DNA from: SIG299 sp964544055
GTDB taxonomy: Bacteria; Bacillota; Clostridia; Lachnospirales; Lachnospiraceae
Reading direction: 5' to 3'
Assembly (NCBI GenBank): GCA_964544055.1
Contig: CAZJAA010000001.1
Coordinates: 1 to 64,000 of the forward strand
Length of the DNA stretch: 64,000 nucleotides
Position numbers and translations under genes: made by a program. Shown here one piece after another: positions 34,458 through 43,448 of this stretch (position 1 is its first letter; the number at the start of each line of letters is the position of its first letter). Below the pieces are notes generated by a model. It was not told the origin of the DNA and made no database searches. It saw nothing but the letters and a program-made list of their open reading frames with translations.

Positions 34458-36350
34458 TTATGCATGAATGGTGGATTCACCGGCTTCATTTCGCAGTTCA
34501 TAACAGACACCGCCATGAAATACTTTAGCCCCACAGCCGGCACAGCCTTTCCGACAGTTTGGCGTAACAGTTTCCTCTTGTCCTTTTTGATATTCACGCC
34601 ACAAAAATGCCTTGGTAATTCCGGCATCAATAAAATCCCAAGGAAGAATTTCTTCTTTCGTACGCTCCCTGTGATTATAAAAATCCATGGAAATTCCAAG
34701 TGTATCAAAAGCTTTCAGCCATATTTCATAATTAAAAAATTCAGACCATGAGTCGAAAATACAACCGTTTTGATAGGCTTCAACCAACAGCTTGCAAAGC
34801 TTTCTGTCTCCCCGTGCAAATACGCCTTCCAGCATGGTTAGTTCTGCATCATGCCAGTTATATTTAATGCTTTTGTTGTTTAACTGTTCTTTTAACTTGG
34901 AGCTCAACAGCTTTCTTTTTGTAATAAATTCCTCCTGCTTTGCCATTTTCGTCCATTGAAACGGTGTAAACGGCTTTGGAACAAAAAACGAGGTACTTGT
35001 TACAATGCTTACCTTTCCATTTCTTTCCTGCTTTGGAATGGTGTAATATTCTCTTGCAATTTTGTCAGATAATACAGCAATCTGTTCAATGTCTTCTTCC
35101 GTTTCGGTAGGCAGACCAAGCATAAAATAGAGCTTTACTTTATTCCAGCCACTGACAAACGCAGACATGGCACCGTTTAAAATATTTTCTTCGGTTAAGC
35201 CTTTGTTGATAACGTTGCGCAGACGCTGGGAACCTGCTTCCGGTGCAAACGTCAGACTGCTCTTTTTGATATCCTGAACCTTGCTCATGACATCAAGGGC
35301 AAACGCATCAATACGAAGCGAAGGCAGGGAAATATTCACGCCCTCTTTTTTGAACGTATCAATCAGGTAATATACCAGTTCGTGCAGCTGGGAATAATCA
35401 CTGGAGCTCAAGGAACTTAAGGAAATTTCCTCATGCCCGGTATTTTTTATCATTTCAACGGCACGCTGTTTTAAAAATTTTACATCTCGTTCCCGGATTG
35501 GACGGTAAAGCATACCAGCCTGACAAAAACGACAGCTGCGGATACAGCCACGCTGAATTTCAAGTACAACACGATCCTGCACTGCCTTGATGTAAGGAAC
35601 CAACGGTTTTTCTGGATAAAAGGTGTCGGAAAGATTCATTTCCACCTGTTTGCGGATGCTGCGTTTTGCATGTGGGTTGTTTGGTTCAAAGGAAGCAATG
35701 GTACCGTCCTCATGATAGGTTACATCATAAAATGCCGGAACGTACAAGCCTTCAATTTCGGCAGCCTTTTCTAAAAATTCTTTTCTGGAACCACCCTGTT
35801 TTTTGTTTTCTTTATAGACATCCAGCAACTGGTCGTAAACCGTTTCGCCTTCGCCAATATAAAAAATATCAAAGAAATCTGCCAATGGCTCCGGATTATA
35901 GGAACAAGGGCCTCCACCGATTACAATAGGATGTTCCTTTGTACGATCTTTGGCATAAAGCGGTATCTGTGACAAATCTAAAATCTGCAAAATGTTGGTA
36001 TAACACATTTCGTATTGCAGCGTAATTCCAAGAAAATCAAAATTTTTGACCGGCTGCTGGGATTCCAATGCAAACAGCGGAATCTTTTTTTCACGCAGTA
36101 CTTTGTCCATGTCCATCCACGGAGAATATACACGTTCACAATAAGTATCTTCTCTTTTGTTAAACATGTCATATAAAATCTGGATGCCTAAATGGGACAT
36201 ACCAATTTCATAAACGTCAGGAAAACACATACAAAAGCGAATATCTACTTTTGCCGGATCCTTTATTACCATATTAACTTCATTTCCTATATATCTTGCC
36301 GGCTTTTCCACCTGCATTAAAATTTCATCTGATACTGCCAGTTTTCTCAA
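34458..36350 (-). CDS. TIGR03960 B12-binding-like radical SAM protein
   Basis: A 630-residue radical SAM enzyme. The N-terminal part (about 15-200) is a cobalamin-binding-like Rossmann region (DIRFCMCFPDVYEIGMSHLGIQ, GGGPCSYNPEPLADFFD). The radical SAM core starts near residue 265 with the cluster motif CIRSCRFCQ, followed by SSDYSQLHELV and FAPEAGSQRLRNVINKG. The C-terminus has extra Cys (CRKGCAGCGAKVF) that may bind a second metal. The substrate is unknown. It belongs to the conserved TIGR03960-DUF2344-rng set. Confidence 0.93.
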   Translation of the reverse strand: MRKLAVSDEILMQVEKPARYIGNEVNMVIKDPAKVDIRFCMCFPDVYEIGMSHLGIQILYDMFNKREDTYCERVYSPWMDMDKVLREKKIPLFALESQQPVKNFDFLGITLQYEMCYTNILQILDLSQIPLYAKDRTKEHPIVIGGGPCSYNPEPLADFFDIFYIGEGETVYDQLLDVYKENKKQGGSRKEFLEKAAEIEGLYVPAFYDVTYHEDGTIASFEPNNPHAKRSIRKQVEMNLSDTFYPEKPLVPYIKAVQDRVVLEIQRGCIRSCRFCQAGMLYRPIRERDVKFLKQRAVEMIKNTGHEEISLSSLSSSDYSQLHELVYYLIDTFKKEGVNISLPSLRIDAFALDVMSKVQDIKKSSLTFAPEAGSQRLRNVINKGLTEENILNGAMSAFVSGWNKVKLYFMLGLPTETEEDIEQIAVLSDKIAREYYTIPKQERNGKVSIVTSTSFFVPKPFTPFQWTKMAKQEEFITKRKLLSSKLKEQLNNKSIKYNWHDAELTMLEGVFARGDRKLCKLLVEAYQNGCIFDSWSEFFNYEIWLKAFDTLGISMDFYNHRERTKEEILPWDFIDAGITKAFLWREYQKGQEETVTPNCRKGCAGCGAKVFHGGVCYELRNEAGESTIHA

Positions 36351-36548
36351 AATGTGCCTCCAAAGATGATTATGTACACTTGGGTTATTCTTAGAACAAA
36401 TTCCGGAGTTTCTTCAACATGTCTTTTTCTGAAAATTCCAAAGGTACACTATATTATATTTTTTGATTTTCCAAATTCTACTGTTTTTTTATAAAATTGT
36501 AGTTTTTTAACAAGGAAATTCAAAGGTATCGTAGGTATTATAGCACAT
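36351..36548 (-). other. AT-rich intergenic region upstream of the radical SAM gene
   Basis: About 200 bases with no open frame of note. On the - strand a TATAAT (36458-36453) could serve as a -10 for the radical SAM operon, though no convincing -35 lies 17 bases before it. The stretch is where sporulating Clostridia often carry spoIVFA/spoIVFB-type genes; only the short frame at 36549 could be a remnant. Confidence 0.45.
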
Positions 36549-36704
36549 TTACTTTGGAAAAACAACGTCTGATGAAAGATAGTTGTACACTTCTTCAAAA
36601 AAATTATTATCTTTCAGGACAAATTTTACGATAACAAAAAAAGTACAGATGATAAGAGCACACAGGGTTCTCATCAGGGCAGAACGGATTTTGTTTTCCT
36701 CCAT
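36549..36704 (-). CDS. Small membrane ORF, possible relic of a spoIVFA-like gene
   Basis: A 51-residue open frame: charged start (MEENKIRSALMR), one hydrophobic helix (about 13-29) and a short outer tail ending YLSSDVVFPK. AAAGGAG lies 15 bases before this ATG, and an overlapping ATG at 36714 in another frame is better spaced (5 bases) but encodes an unconvincing 35-residue peptide. In Bacillus and many Clostridia the spoIVFA gene, an N-terminally anchored protein, lies in this general rplU-min neighbourhood, so this may be the surviving N-terminus of such a gene. It could equally be a genuine small membrane protein. Confidence is low. Confidence 0.35.
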   Translation of the reverse strand: MEENKIRSALMRTLCALIICTFFVIVKFVLKDNNFFEEVYNYLSSDVVFPK

Positions 36705-36786
36705 AGTTATTCATGTATTCTCCTTTCAAAAAATGCTTTGAAACAGAATATGTAACCTGTCCGTAATTTATACCGGAAAAACACTA

Positions 36787-36815
36787 TTGAAATAACTTTC
36801 TGAAAACGCTATAAT
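36787..36815 (+). promoter_or_regulatory. Promoter of the zinc-ribbon membrane gene
   Basis: TTGAAA (36787-36792), a 17-base spacer and TATAAT (36810-36815). Transcription would begin near 36822, with AAGGAGG just before the ATG at 36848. Confidence 0.85.
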
Positions 36816-36847
36816 GTTTGTAAATCAAAAGAATAAGGAGGCGCATC

Positions 36848-37681
36848 ATGTCCTTGTGTCCAACATGTAAAAAGGAATATCCTGCCGGACTTACCATTTG
36901 TCCGGACTGCAAGGAAGAACTTGCAGAAGAATTAACCGAAATTTTTTCTAATTTTACTTCCGTCTATCAGACCGATGACGTAGAATTAAAAGACCGACTC
37001 GTAAAATATCTGCTTCATTGCGGGCAGCAAATCAAAGAAGAAATTTCCGAGGAGGAAACGGAAGACGGAATGCAGACCTTTTACTCTGTCCTTGTACCTG
37101 CTGAAGAAGAAAAAGAAGCCCGGAAAGAAATCCGAACCGTACTTGCCTATGACCAAAAGCAGGAAAACGGAGAAGAAGAAAGTCGAACATCAAATGCTAA
37201 AGCTCCGGAACCGTCCACACTTTATGTAGAGGCAAAAGAACGCTATCATGAATATAAATCTTCCGGCATCATGTTTCTTGCTTTTGCCGCCATTTTTCTT
37301 GTATTTGGCATATTAAACTGCAGCGGAATGGTAAATATCATGCTTTCCACAGCATCCCTGGTTATTATTTTTGTCTGTGCTGCCGTGTTCTTTTATGTAG
37401 GGATTACTTCTCTGATGAAAGTTTCTTCCTTAAAAGAAGATGCTTTTGCCGAAGAAGCTTCCACAAACATAATTCTTGCGTACTTAAAAGAAGAATTTCC
37501 AAAAGAAACCGTAGAAAAAATCAACAAATCCAAAATAACCGGAGAAAAAATAACCGGAGAACGGCTCTATTTTTTGCAGATGGAAACCATGAAAGAGGCT
37601 TTGGTTCATGCATTTCCTGACAAAGAAGAAAATTATCTGGATTCCCTTTTGGAAGATTATTACAACACCTTGGAGCTTTAG
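36848..37681 (+). CDS. Zinc-ribbon, DUF2007-like membrane protein
   Basis: A 277-residue protein not assigned to a known pathway. The first 20 residues form a zinc ribbon (CPTCKKEYPAGLTICPDC). Residues about 35-100 resemble the DUF2007 signal-transducing fold (SVYQTDDVELKDRLVKYLLHCG, then FYSVLVPAEEEKEARKEI). After an acidic linker come two membrane helices at about 138-156 and 163-185, and then a cytoplasmic helical tail. It is transcribed alone, against its neighbours. It may sense or bind something at the membrane, but no function can be claimed. Confidence 0.82.
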   Translation: MSLCPTCKKEYPAGLTICPDCKEELAEELTEIFSNFTSVYQTDDVELKDRLVKYLLHCGQQIKEEISEEETEDGMQTFYSVLVPAEEEKEARKEIRTVLAYDQKQENGEEESRTSNAKAPEPSTLYVEAKERYHEYKSSGIMFLAFAAIFLVFGILNCSGMVNIMLSTASLVIIFVCAAVFFYVGITSLMKVSSLKEDAFAEEASTNIILAYLKEEFPKETVEKINKSKITGEKITGERLYFLQMETMKEALVHAFPDKEENYLDSLLEDYYNTLEL

Positions 37682-37712
37682 TTTATAAATGAACAACAAG
37701 TTCTTTCCATCG

Positions 37713-37771
37713 CAAAACGCAGACAATGACAGCAGAAAAATTTGATAAACTGCTGTACTGTCTGCGTTTTG
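37713..37771. terminator. Hairpin between convergent genes
   Basis: CAAAACGCAGAC (from 37713) pairs with GTCTGCGTTTTG (to 37771), and AGCAG pairs with CTGCT further in, giving a long stem with small interruptions. T-runs are poor on both sides, but its place between two converging genes suggests transcription termination. Confidence 0.6.
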
Positions 37772-37778
37772 TAAATCC

Positions 37779-40700
37779 TTAATACTCAAAGGAAAAAAGC
37801 TCTTCTAATTCTTCTTTGCTTAGAGAATTGATAAAGACTTCCTTGGATTCAATGACTGAATCGGAAAGTTCCTTTTTCTTTTTCTGCAGATTAAATATTT
37901 TTTCTTCGATGGTTCCTTTGGTAATTAATTTAATCACCTGTACCGAACGCTTCTGACCAATCCGGTGGGCACGGTCGGTTGCCTGGTCTTCCACTGCCGG
38001 ATTCCACCATGGATCAAAATGTATCACGGTATCTGCACCAGTTAAATTTAATCCGGTGCCGCCTGCTTTCAGGGAAATAAGGAATATCTGCCCTTCGCCG
38101 GCATTAAAGCGTTTTACATAATCATTCCGTTCTGCGACCTTTGTGCTACCTTCCATGTAAAAATATTCATAATTTAATTCCTGTAAAGATTTTTTTATAA
38201 TTTCCAGCATGGAAGTAAACTGGGAAAATACAAGAATGCGATGTCCATTGGAAATTAAACCGGGCAAAATCTGTAAAAACAAATCGAGTTTTCCACTCTC
38301 TCCCTCGTAATTGTCCAAAAATGTAGCCGGATGACAGCAAATCTGCCGAAGTCTTGTCAAGGCTGCTAAAATCTGGAAACGTGCGTGTCCCATGTTTTCA
38401 AAGCCAAAGTCATTTCCAAGCTCGCCACGGAAGCTTTCAATATAGGAAAGATACAGCAACTTCTGCTCCTGAGTCAGCTCGGTCAGGAATTTTGTTTCTA
38501 CTTTTTCCGGAAGCTCCTGCAATACATCTTTCTTCATTCTTCGTAAAATAAATGGGCGAATCCGCTTATTTAAGCTTGCAAGTGCAACTTCATCATTTTT
38601 TAATATCTGCTTTTCGTACTGCTTGACAAAGCGGGAATGCGTCAGCAGATAGTACGGCATGACAAAATCAAAAATGGACCAAAGCTCCGATAGGGAATTT
38701 TCAATCGGAGTGCCGGTCAATGCAAATCGGTGATCTGCATACAGGGATTTTACCGACCGGGCATTCAGGGAAGCAGCATTTTTTATAAACTGGGCTTCGT
38801 CCAGAAAAACCGTATGAAACAGCTTGTCTTCGTAATTTGCAATATCGCGTCGCAACAGTGGATAGGAAGTAATAAAAACATCTACGGATTCTGATGTTTT
38901 TATCAGATTGAGCCGTTCTTCCGGCGAGCCCGTAATGATACGGCAACGCAAATCCGGAGTAAAATTTTCCAATTCGTCCAGCCAGTTATAGACAAGTGAG
39001 GTCGGACAAACAATAAGGAATTGATTGTTTGCGTTTCGAGCTTTCATGGCTTTCATGTAGACAATAGCCTGCAAGGTTTTTCCAAGTCCCATATCATCTG
39101 CTAAAATTCCACCAAGTCGATGATCTGCCAAAGTCATCAGCCATTCGTAACCATTGACCTGATATGGTCGGAGCGCAGCATTTACTCCCTCCGGCAGCTC
39201 ATAGTTCTGAGGCTTCGTACCGGATATCGTTTCAATTAATTGATGAAACTCTTCATTTTTTTTCACTTCAATTGCGGTATCGTCAAATAAATCGTCAACA
39301 TAGAGTGCCAGCCCTTTTGATATCTGAAATTTGGACTGACGTTCCATTTCTTTTGAAGACACGTTCAGATTATCCAGCAGACGAACCATTTTTCCGATAT
39401 CTTCGGATTCCAGGTCGATAAAGCTGCCATCCGTCAGTCGGAAAAACTTTCGTTTCAAGCGGTAGGAACGAAACAAATGCTGCAGCTCCTCCTTAGAAAT
39501 GTCACCATAATTTAATTCAAGTTCCAGAAGGTCAATGTCTTTGGAAATACTTAAACCTACAGAAAAGGAATTTCTCTGCTTGGATTTCATTTTACGAAAT
39601 GCATCCGAGTAAAAGACTTCACCGTATTCCATCAGCTTGGAAAGTCCCTGTTGAATAAACTCGTAAATTTCGTTATCTGCTTTTAGCAGGTAAAATCCGC
39701 TGTACTGCTCAAAGCCAAACTCCTCTAACTGATTGATAACCGCCATTTCTTTTTCTCTTTGACGTAAAATAATATATTCCCCGCTGTTTAGATTTTCAAA
39801 ACAGTTAAAACGATACTGGTCATATTTAAAGAACAGTTCTGCCTTTACATAATCCTGATACTTGTCAAAAAACAGTTCTACGGACAGATCCGGGGAAATA
39901 TATCGTTCCTTTAATTCTTCCGGCACAAGAATATCCATGGAGCCATGAAGTCTTGGAAGAACATTTTCAAGAAAACGCTGCTTATAAATTCCCTGAAATA
40001 CCAACGGCTTTTTATCACCGCCGAGACTATTGAAAAACGGCAGAAAATTTCGTAAAAACTGTTTGTCCGGTAAAAAAAGAAAGCCGTCACGGTATAAAAT
40101 TTCACCATTTTCTGACACAGGAATCACCGGTTCTCTATCCTTATAATCCAGAGAAATGGTAGTTTCATCTGCCTGAAGTTCAATCTCTATATTTGGATTT
40201 TTGGGGATACAGTGCACCTCTTTATATAAAGTTCCATATAATTCCAGATTAAAGGAAGTGCCGGCAAACTGACGCAAAAACTTGATGAACAAATATTTGG
40301 ATAAAACCATCTGTGATTTTTGGAAAATCAATCCGGCATCTTTGCCCTCTGCCAGCTCTGTTACGTCATAAATTTCAAGCAAAAAGTCAATAATTGCTTT
40401 GGAAGTACGGTCAAAAGCACTTTCTCCAGCAATATAGCGAAATTCCTTGCCGAGCAGTATATTTTCCTGTTTGATATAATCTTCCAGGAATTTTTTGATA
40501 TTCTGCACCTTGTACATTTTTGTACTGCCGGCTTTCAGGGAAATATACGCCTTTCCAGCATTGCTGCGCAACATGGCAGGAAGTGTAATCACCGGCTCAA
40601 TGTGAAATACTTCTCCAGTCATTGTAACGCTTTCCTGATTGTCAAAATATTCCAGAACCTGATATGCACGTTTTTCTTCCATCGTTTTCGGCAGGTTTCC

Positions 40701-40997
40701 ATCGGAACGCTCCTGGTGCTTTAAGAGCATCAAAAGTGCGGCAACGACATGCTTACAGGCTCCCCGCTCTTTTATGGAGCTCGGACAGTTACAGCTCGTC
40801 AGAAAGGAACCATCCTCCTGCTCTTCAATCATTACCGTATAATTATAGCTGCCCTTGACAATGATTTTATAACGTTTTCCGGTTTTAGAATAAGAGGCAT
40901 TCTGAATACGTCCGCTTTGGAAGTATTGCATCCCTCTCATAAATGTTTTTTCGTTAGAAGCAAGATTTCGTATCAGGTTTTTGCTCAGTTGTATCAT
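37779..40997 (-). CDS. SWIM zinc-finger SNF2 helicase
   Basis: A 1072-residue DNA translocase. The N-terminal SWIM zinc finger shows as CNCPSSIKERGACKHVVAAL (about 68-87). A long middle region matches bacterial SNF2-associated domains. The SNF2 ATPase has ADDMGLGKTLQA (motif I), FLDEAQFIKN (motif II, DEAQ), ALTGTPIENSLSELWSIFDF (III) and the helicase C region VFSQFTSMLEII, SLKAGGTGLNL and ATDRAHRIGQ. It probably remodels protein-DNA complexes or helps transcription. It follows scpB by 22 bases, so it may be co-expressed with the SMC partner genes. Single intact frame. Confidence 0.93.
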   Translation of the reverse strand: MIQLSKNLIRNLASNEKTFMRGMQYFQSGRIQNASYSKTGKRYKIIVKGSYNYTVMIEEQEDGSFLTSCNCPSSIKERGACKHVVAALLMLLKHQERSDGNLPKTMEEKRAYQVLEYFDNQESVTMTGEVFHIEPVITLPAMLRSNAGKAYISLKAGSTKMYKVQNIKKFLEDYIKQENILLGKEFRYIAGESAFDRTSKAIIDFLLEIYDVTELAEGKDAGLIFQKSQMVLSKYLFIKFLRQFAGTSFNLELYGTLYKEVHCIPKNPNIEIELQADETTISLDYKDREPVIPVSENGEILYRDGFLFLPDKQFLRNFLPFFNSLGGDKKPLVFQGIYKQRFLENVLPRLHGSMDILVPEELKERYISPDLSVELFFDKYQDYVKAELFFKYDQYRFNCFENLNSGEYIILRQREKEMAVINQLEEFGFEQYSGFYLLKADNEIYEFIQQGLSKLMEYGEVFYSDAFRKMKSKQRNSFSVGLSISKDIDLLELELNYGDISKEELQHLFRSYRLKRKFFRLTDGSFIDLESEDIGKMVRLLDNLNVSSKEMERQSKFQISKGLALYVDDLFDDTAIEVKKNEEFHQLIETISGTKPQNYELPEGVNAALRPYQVNGYEWLMTLADHRLGGILADDMGLGKTLQAIVYMKAMKARNANNQFLIVCPTSLVYNWLDELENFTPDLRCRIITGSPEERLNLIKTSESVDVFITSYPLLRRDIANYEDKLFHTVFLDEAQFIKNAASLNARSVKSLYADHRFALTGTPIENSLSELWSIFDFVMPYYLLTHSRFVKQYEKQILKNDEVALASLNKRIRPFILRRMKKDVLQELPEKVETKFLTELTQEQKLLYLSYIESFRGELGNDFGFENMGHARFQILAALTRLRQICCHPATFLDNYEGESGKLDLFLQILPGLISNGHRILVFSQFTSMLEIIKKSLQELNYEYFYMEGSTKVAERNDYVKRFNAGEGQIFLISLKAGGTGLNLTGADTVIHFDPWWNPAVEDQATDRAHRIGQKRSVQVIKLITKGTIEEKIFNLQKKKKELSDSVIESKEVFINSLSKEELEELFSFEY

Positions 40998-41019
40998 ATG
41001 CCCTTATCCTCCGGCCGCT

Positions 41020-41601
41020 TTAAATATCAAGCTTTAACTGTATTTCCTCTTCTGCTTCCAGCTTAAAGTCCTCTACCTTTTCCGGTTTTACCACCGGCAG
41101 CTCCTCTAAGGATGCCAGTCCAAAGCTGCGCAGAAAATCATCTGTAGTTCCAAATAAAATTGGTCTGCCCGGTGCATCCAGCCTGCCAACCTCTGCAATC
41201 AGCCGATATTCCACCAGCTTATTGATAGCATGGTCACAGCTAACACCACGAATGGCTTCGATTTCCTGTCTGGTGATTGGTTGCTTGTATGCAACGATAG
41301 ACAAAGTTTCCAATAAAACTTCGGTTAAAACATGCTTTTTGGGTACATGGGCAATTTTTATGATGGCTTCATACATCGTCTGCTTTGTAGACATCTGATA
41401 AGAGTCATTCAGTTCAATAATCTGTATACCGCAATCCGCAGAACGATATCGATCCATCATGTTGCGCACCACACGCCGGACAGTATCTACATCATGCTCC
41501 AGTGCAGCTGCCAGACGTTCTGCCTCTACCGCTTCTCCCATGGTAAAAAGTATTGCCTCAATTTGTGCTTCTAAATTCTTTATTTCCAATGGTGTTTCCA
41601 T
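41020..41601 (-). CDS. scpB: Segregation and condensation protein ScpB
   Basis: A 193-residue winged-helix protein that dimerises and binds ScpA in the SMC condensin. Family marks: QIEAILFTMGEAVEAERLA at the start, SIVAYKQPITRQEIEAIRGV and GRLDAPGRPILFGTTDDFLRSFGL. It follows scpA after 89 bases. Typical length. Confidence 0.96.
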   Translation of the reverse strand: METPLEIKNLEAQIEAILFTMGEAVEAERLAAALEHDVDTVRRVVRNMMDRYRSADCGIQIIELNDSYQMSTKQTMYEAIIKIAHVPKKHVLTEVLLETLSIVAYKQPITRQEIEAIRGVSCDHAINKLVEYRLIAEVGRLDAPGRPILFGTTDDFLRSFGLASLEELPVVKPEKVEDFKLEAEEEIQLKLDI

Positions 41602-41690
41602 TTTTTATCCCCCATTCCGAGAACTTTTTTCATTTGAGGAAGCGTGACCGAAATTCGTACCGCCGATTTCACACACGTTCCCTTGCAGCA

Positions 41691-42467
41691 TTATAACTGG
41701 CCTTCATCAATTTCTATGACATCTGATGCAAGATATTCAATCAGAATATCATCAAAAATTTCCTCCTGTACAATATGTATGCGTCCCATTTTCATCAGCT
41801 CCAGAATGCATAAAAAGGTTACAATAATATCCATTTTATCGCTCTGTTCTTCTAACAGACCACGAAAACTAAACTTTTTATGTTCTAGACCATATGTTTG
41901 TACATATCGCATTTTTTCGGAAAGATTCACTTCTTCTTTTTCAATTTTACCAAAATGACTTCGCACCGGGTCAATTTTATCAACCTGTTTTTTCATGACC
42001 GAGCGGAAAATGTCATTTAATTTGGTGAGCGTTAAGTCTCCGATAAGCTCTTCTAAGTTAATTTCTTCTTTAAAATCGGCTACCTCCGGCGGCAGAGTAC
42101 TCTTTTTGAACATCATTTTGTCCGCATCGAGCTGGCGGTCTCTGAGCTCTAACGACATATATTTGTACATTTTGTACTCTAACAGACGTTCCACAAGTTC
42201 CTGTCTTGGATCTTCCGGCTCTTCCTCCTCGTTTTCCTCCTGTGGCAGCAGCATTCTGGATTTGATTTTTAATAAGGTTGCTGCCATAACAAGAAATTCG
42301 CTCATGTTATCCAAATCCTGCTGTTCCATTTGTTTCAGGTAGTCCATGTACTGCTCTGTTATCAATGCAATGGGAATATCATAAATATCAATTTTGTTTT
42401 TTTCGATGAGGTGAAGCAATAAATCCAGTGGTCCTTCAAACACCTCCAGCTTTACAGGGATTGCCAT
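41691..42467 (-). CDS. scpA: Segregation and condensation protein ScpA
   Basis: A 258-residue kleisin that links the SMC ATPase heads to ScpB. The N-terminus (KLEVFEGPLDLLLHLIEKNKIDIYDIPI) binds the SMC neck, and the C-terminal winged helix (VTFLCILELMKMGRI) binds the SMC head. An acidic Glu-rich linker lies around residues 75-90. It follows the phosphoesterase by 28 bases. smc itself is not in the window. Confidence 0.96.
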   Translation of the reverse strand: MAIPVKLEVFEGPLDLLLHLIEKNKIDIYDIPIALITEQYMDYLKQMEQQDLDNMSEFLVMAATLLKIKSRMLLPQEENEEEEPEDPRQELVERLLEYKMYKYMSLELRDRQLDADKMMFKKSTLPPEVADFKEEINLEELIGDLTLTKLNDIFRSVMKKQVDKIDPVRSHFGKIEKEEVNLSEKMRYVQTYGLEHKKFSFRGLLEEQSDKMDIIVTFLCILELMKMGRIHIVQEEIFDDILIEYLASDVIEIDEGQL

Positions 42468-42495
42468 ATTTGGTTCTCCATTTCTTTTTATTTTA

Positions 42496-43335
42496 TCAAT
42501 TTGTTCTTTTCAAAATAAGAAAACTTATTTCAACACGGTTAAAAAAACGAAGTGGTATTGTATGCGATCCAAGTCCCCTGCTGACAAACATTTTTGAGGA
42601 TTTGGACAGCCTTGTCAGCCCTGCATCACGGCATGCCGGTCTCTTAAGTCTGGGCGAAATTACACCACCGATAAAAGGAAGACGAAGCAGTCCCCCGTGC
42701 AAATGTCCGGAAACAATAACATTCGGATGATATTTGGCATAATAATCGGCATATTCCGGATTATGCGCCATCAGGATATGGATGCCATCCGACGGCAGAT
42801 TAATTTCCGGCAAAGCGGATTTGTCACTGTACAGACTGCCCTTTTTGTAAAATTCCCATGGCAATGACAGTCCGGACAGATAAATGTCCGGATTGCTTTT
42901 TAGCGGTATACAGCAATTGTCCAGATACATAGCATACTCTGAAATGGTGTCCATGTAGCGTTTCCAGGCGGTGGGATTTTTTGCTGACAACGTTAATTCA
43001 TGATTTCCTGCGGAATAATAAATTGGCACAGACAAATGATGCAACGCAGAAATAAATGCTTCTGCCCTGCGATTTGTTGTTTTACGCTTATCGACCATAT
43101 CCCCTGCCAATAAAATAACATCCGGCTGAAACTGCCTTATGTGTGCTGTAAGCTTTGTCAGATTTTTTCTGTTATTGTGTAAATCGGAAATCAGACACAG
43201 CTTTAAACTTGTATGCACAGGCATTGATTGAACCTCTACAACTGTAGAATTATACTGAACAAAGGAATGCTCTATCCATTCATAAGCAAGCCATAGTAAA
43301 ACTGCCAAAGGCAGAAAAAGTAAGTACCACCACAT
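42496..43335 (-). CDS. YkuE-like metallophosphoesterase
   Basis: A 279-residue membrane-anchored calcineurin-like phosphoesterase. An N-terminal helix (about 2-20) anchors it. Metal motifs in order: ISDLHNN, LLAGDMVD, SAGNHELT, LMAHNPEY and VSGHLHGG. The pattern is that of the YkuE/UDP-diacylglucosamine-pyrophosphatase-like group, but the substrate is unknown. It starts the run phosphoesterase-scpA-scpB-SNF2. Confidence 0.9.
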   Translation of the reverse strand: MWWYLLFLPLAVLLWLAYEWIEHSFVQYNSTVVEVQSMPVHTSLKLCLISDLHNNRKNLTKLTAHIRQFQPDVILLAGDMVDKRKTTNRRAEAFISALHHLSVPIYYSAGNHELTLSAKNPTAWKRYMDTISEYAMYLDNCCIPLKSNPDIYLSGLSLPWEFYKKGSLYSDKSALPEINLPSDGIHILMAHNPEYADYYAKYHPNVIVSGHLHGGLLRLPFIGGVISPRLKRPACRDAGLTRLSKSSKMFVSRGLGSHTIPLRFFNRVEISFLILKRTN

Positions 43336-43448
43336 ATATTACTCCTGTCGTTTTCTGCCCGGACGGCGATTATTTTTTCTCCAACTATAAATATAACTGT
43401 TTCCGGTTTTTCTGTCAAGAAAATACAGTTAAAAAGTACCGATTCCTC

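Noticed and set aside
36607..36714. A 35-residue frame with a well-spaced AAAGGAG site, overlapping the 51-residue frame
   Set aside because: Its peptide is rich in Cys, Pro and Tyr with no hydrophobic or domain pattern, unlike the overlapping frame, so it is probably chance.
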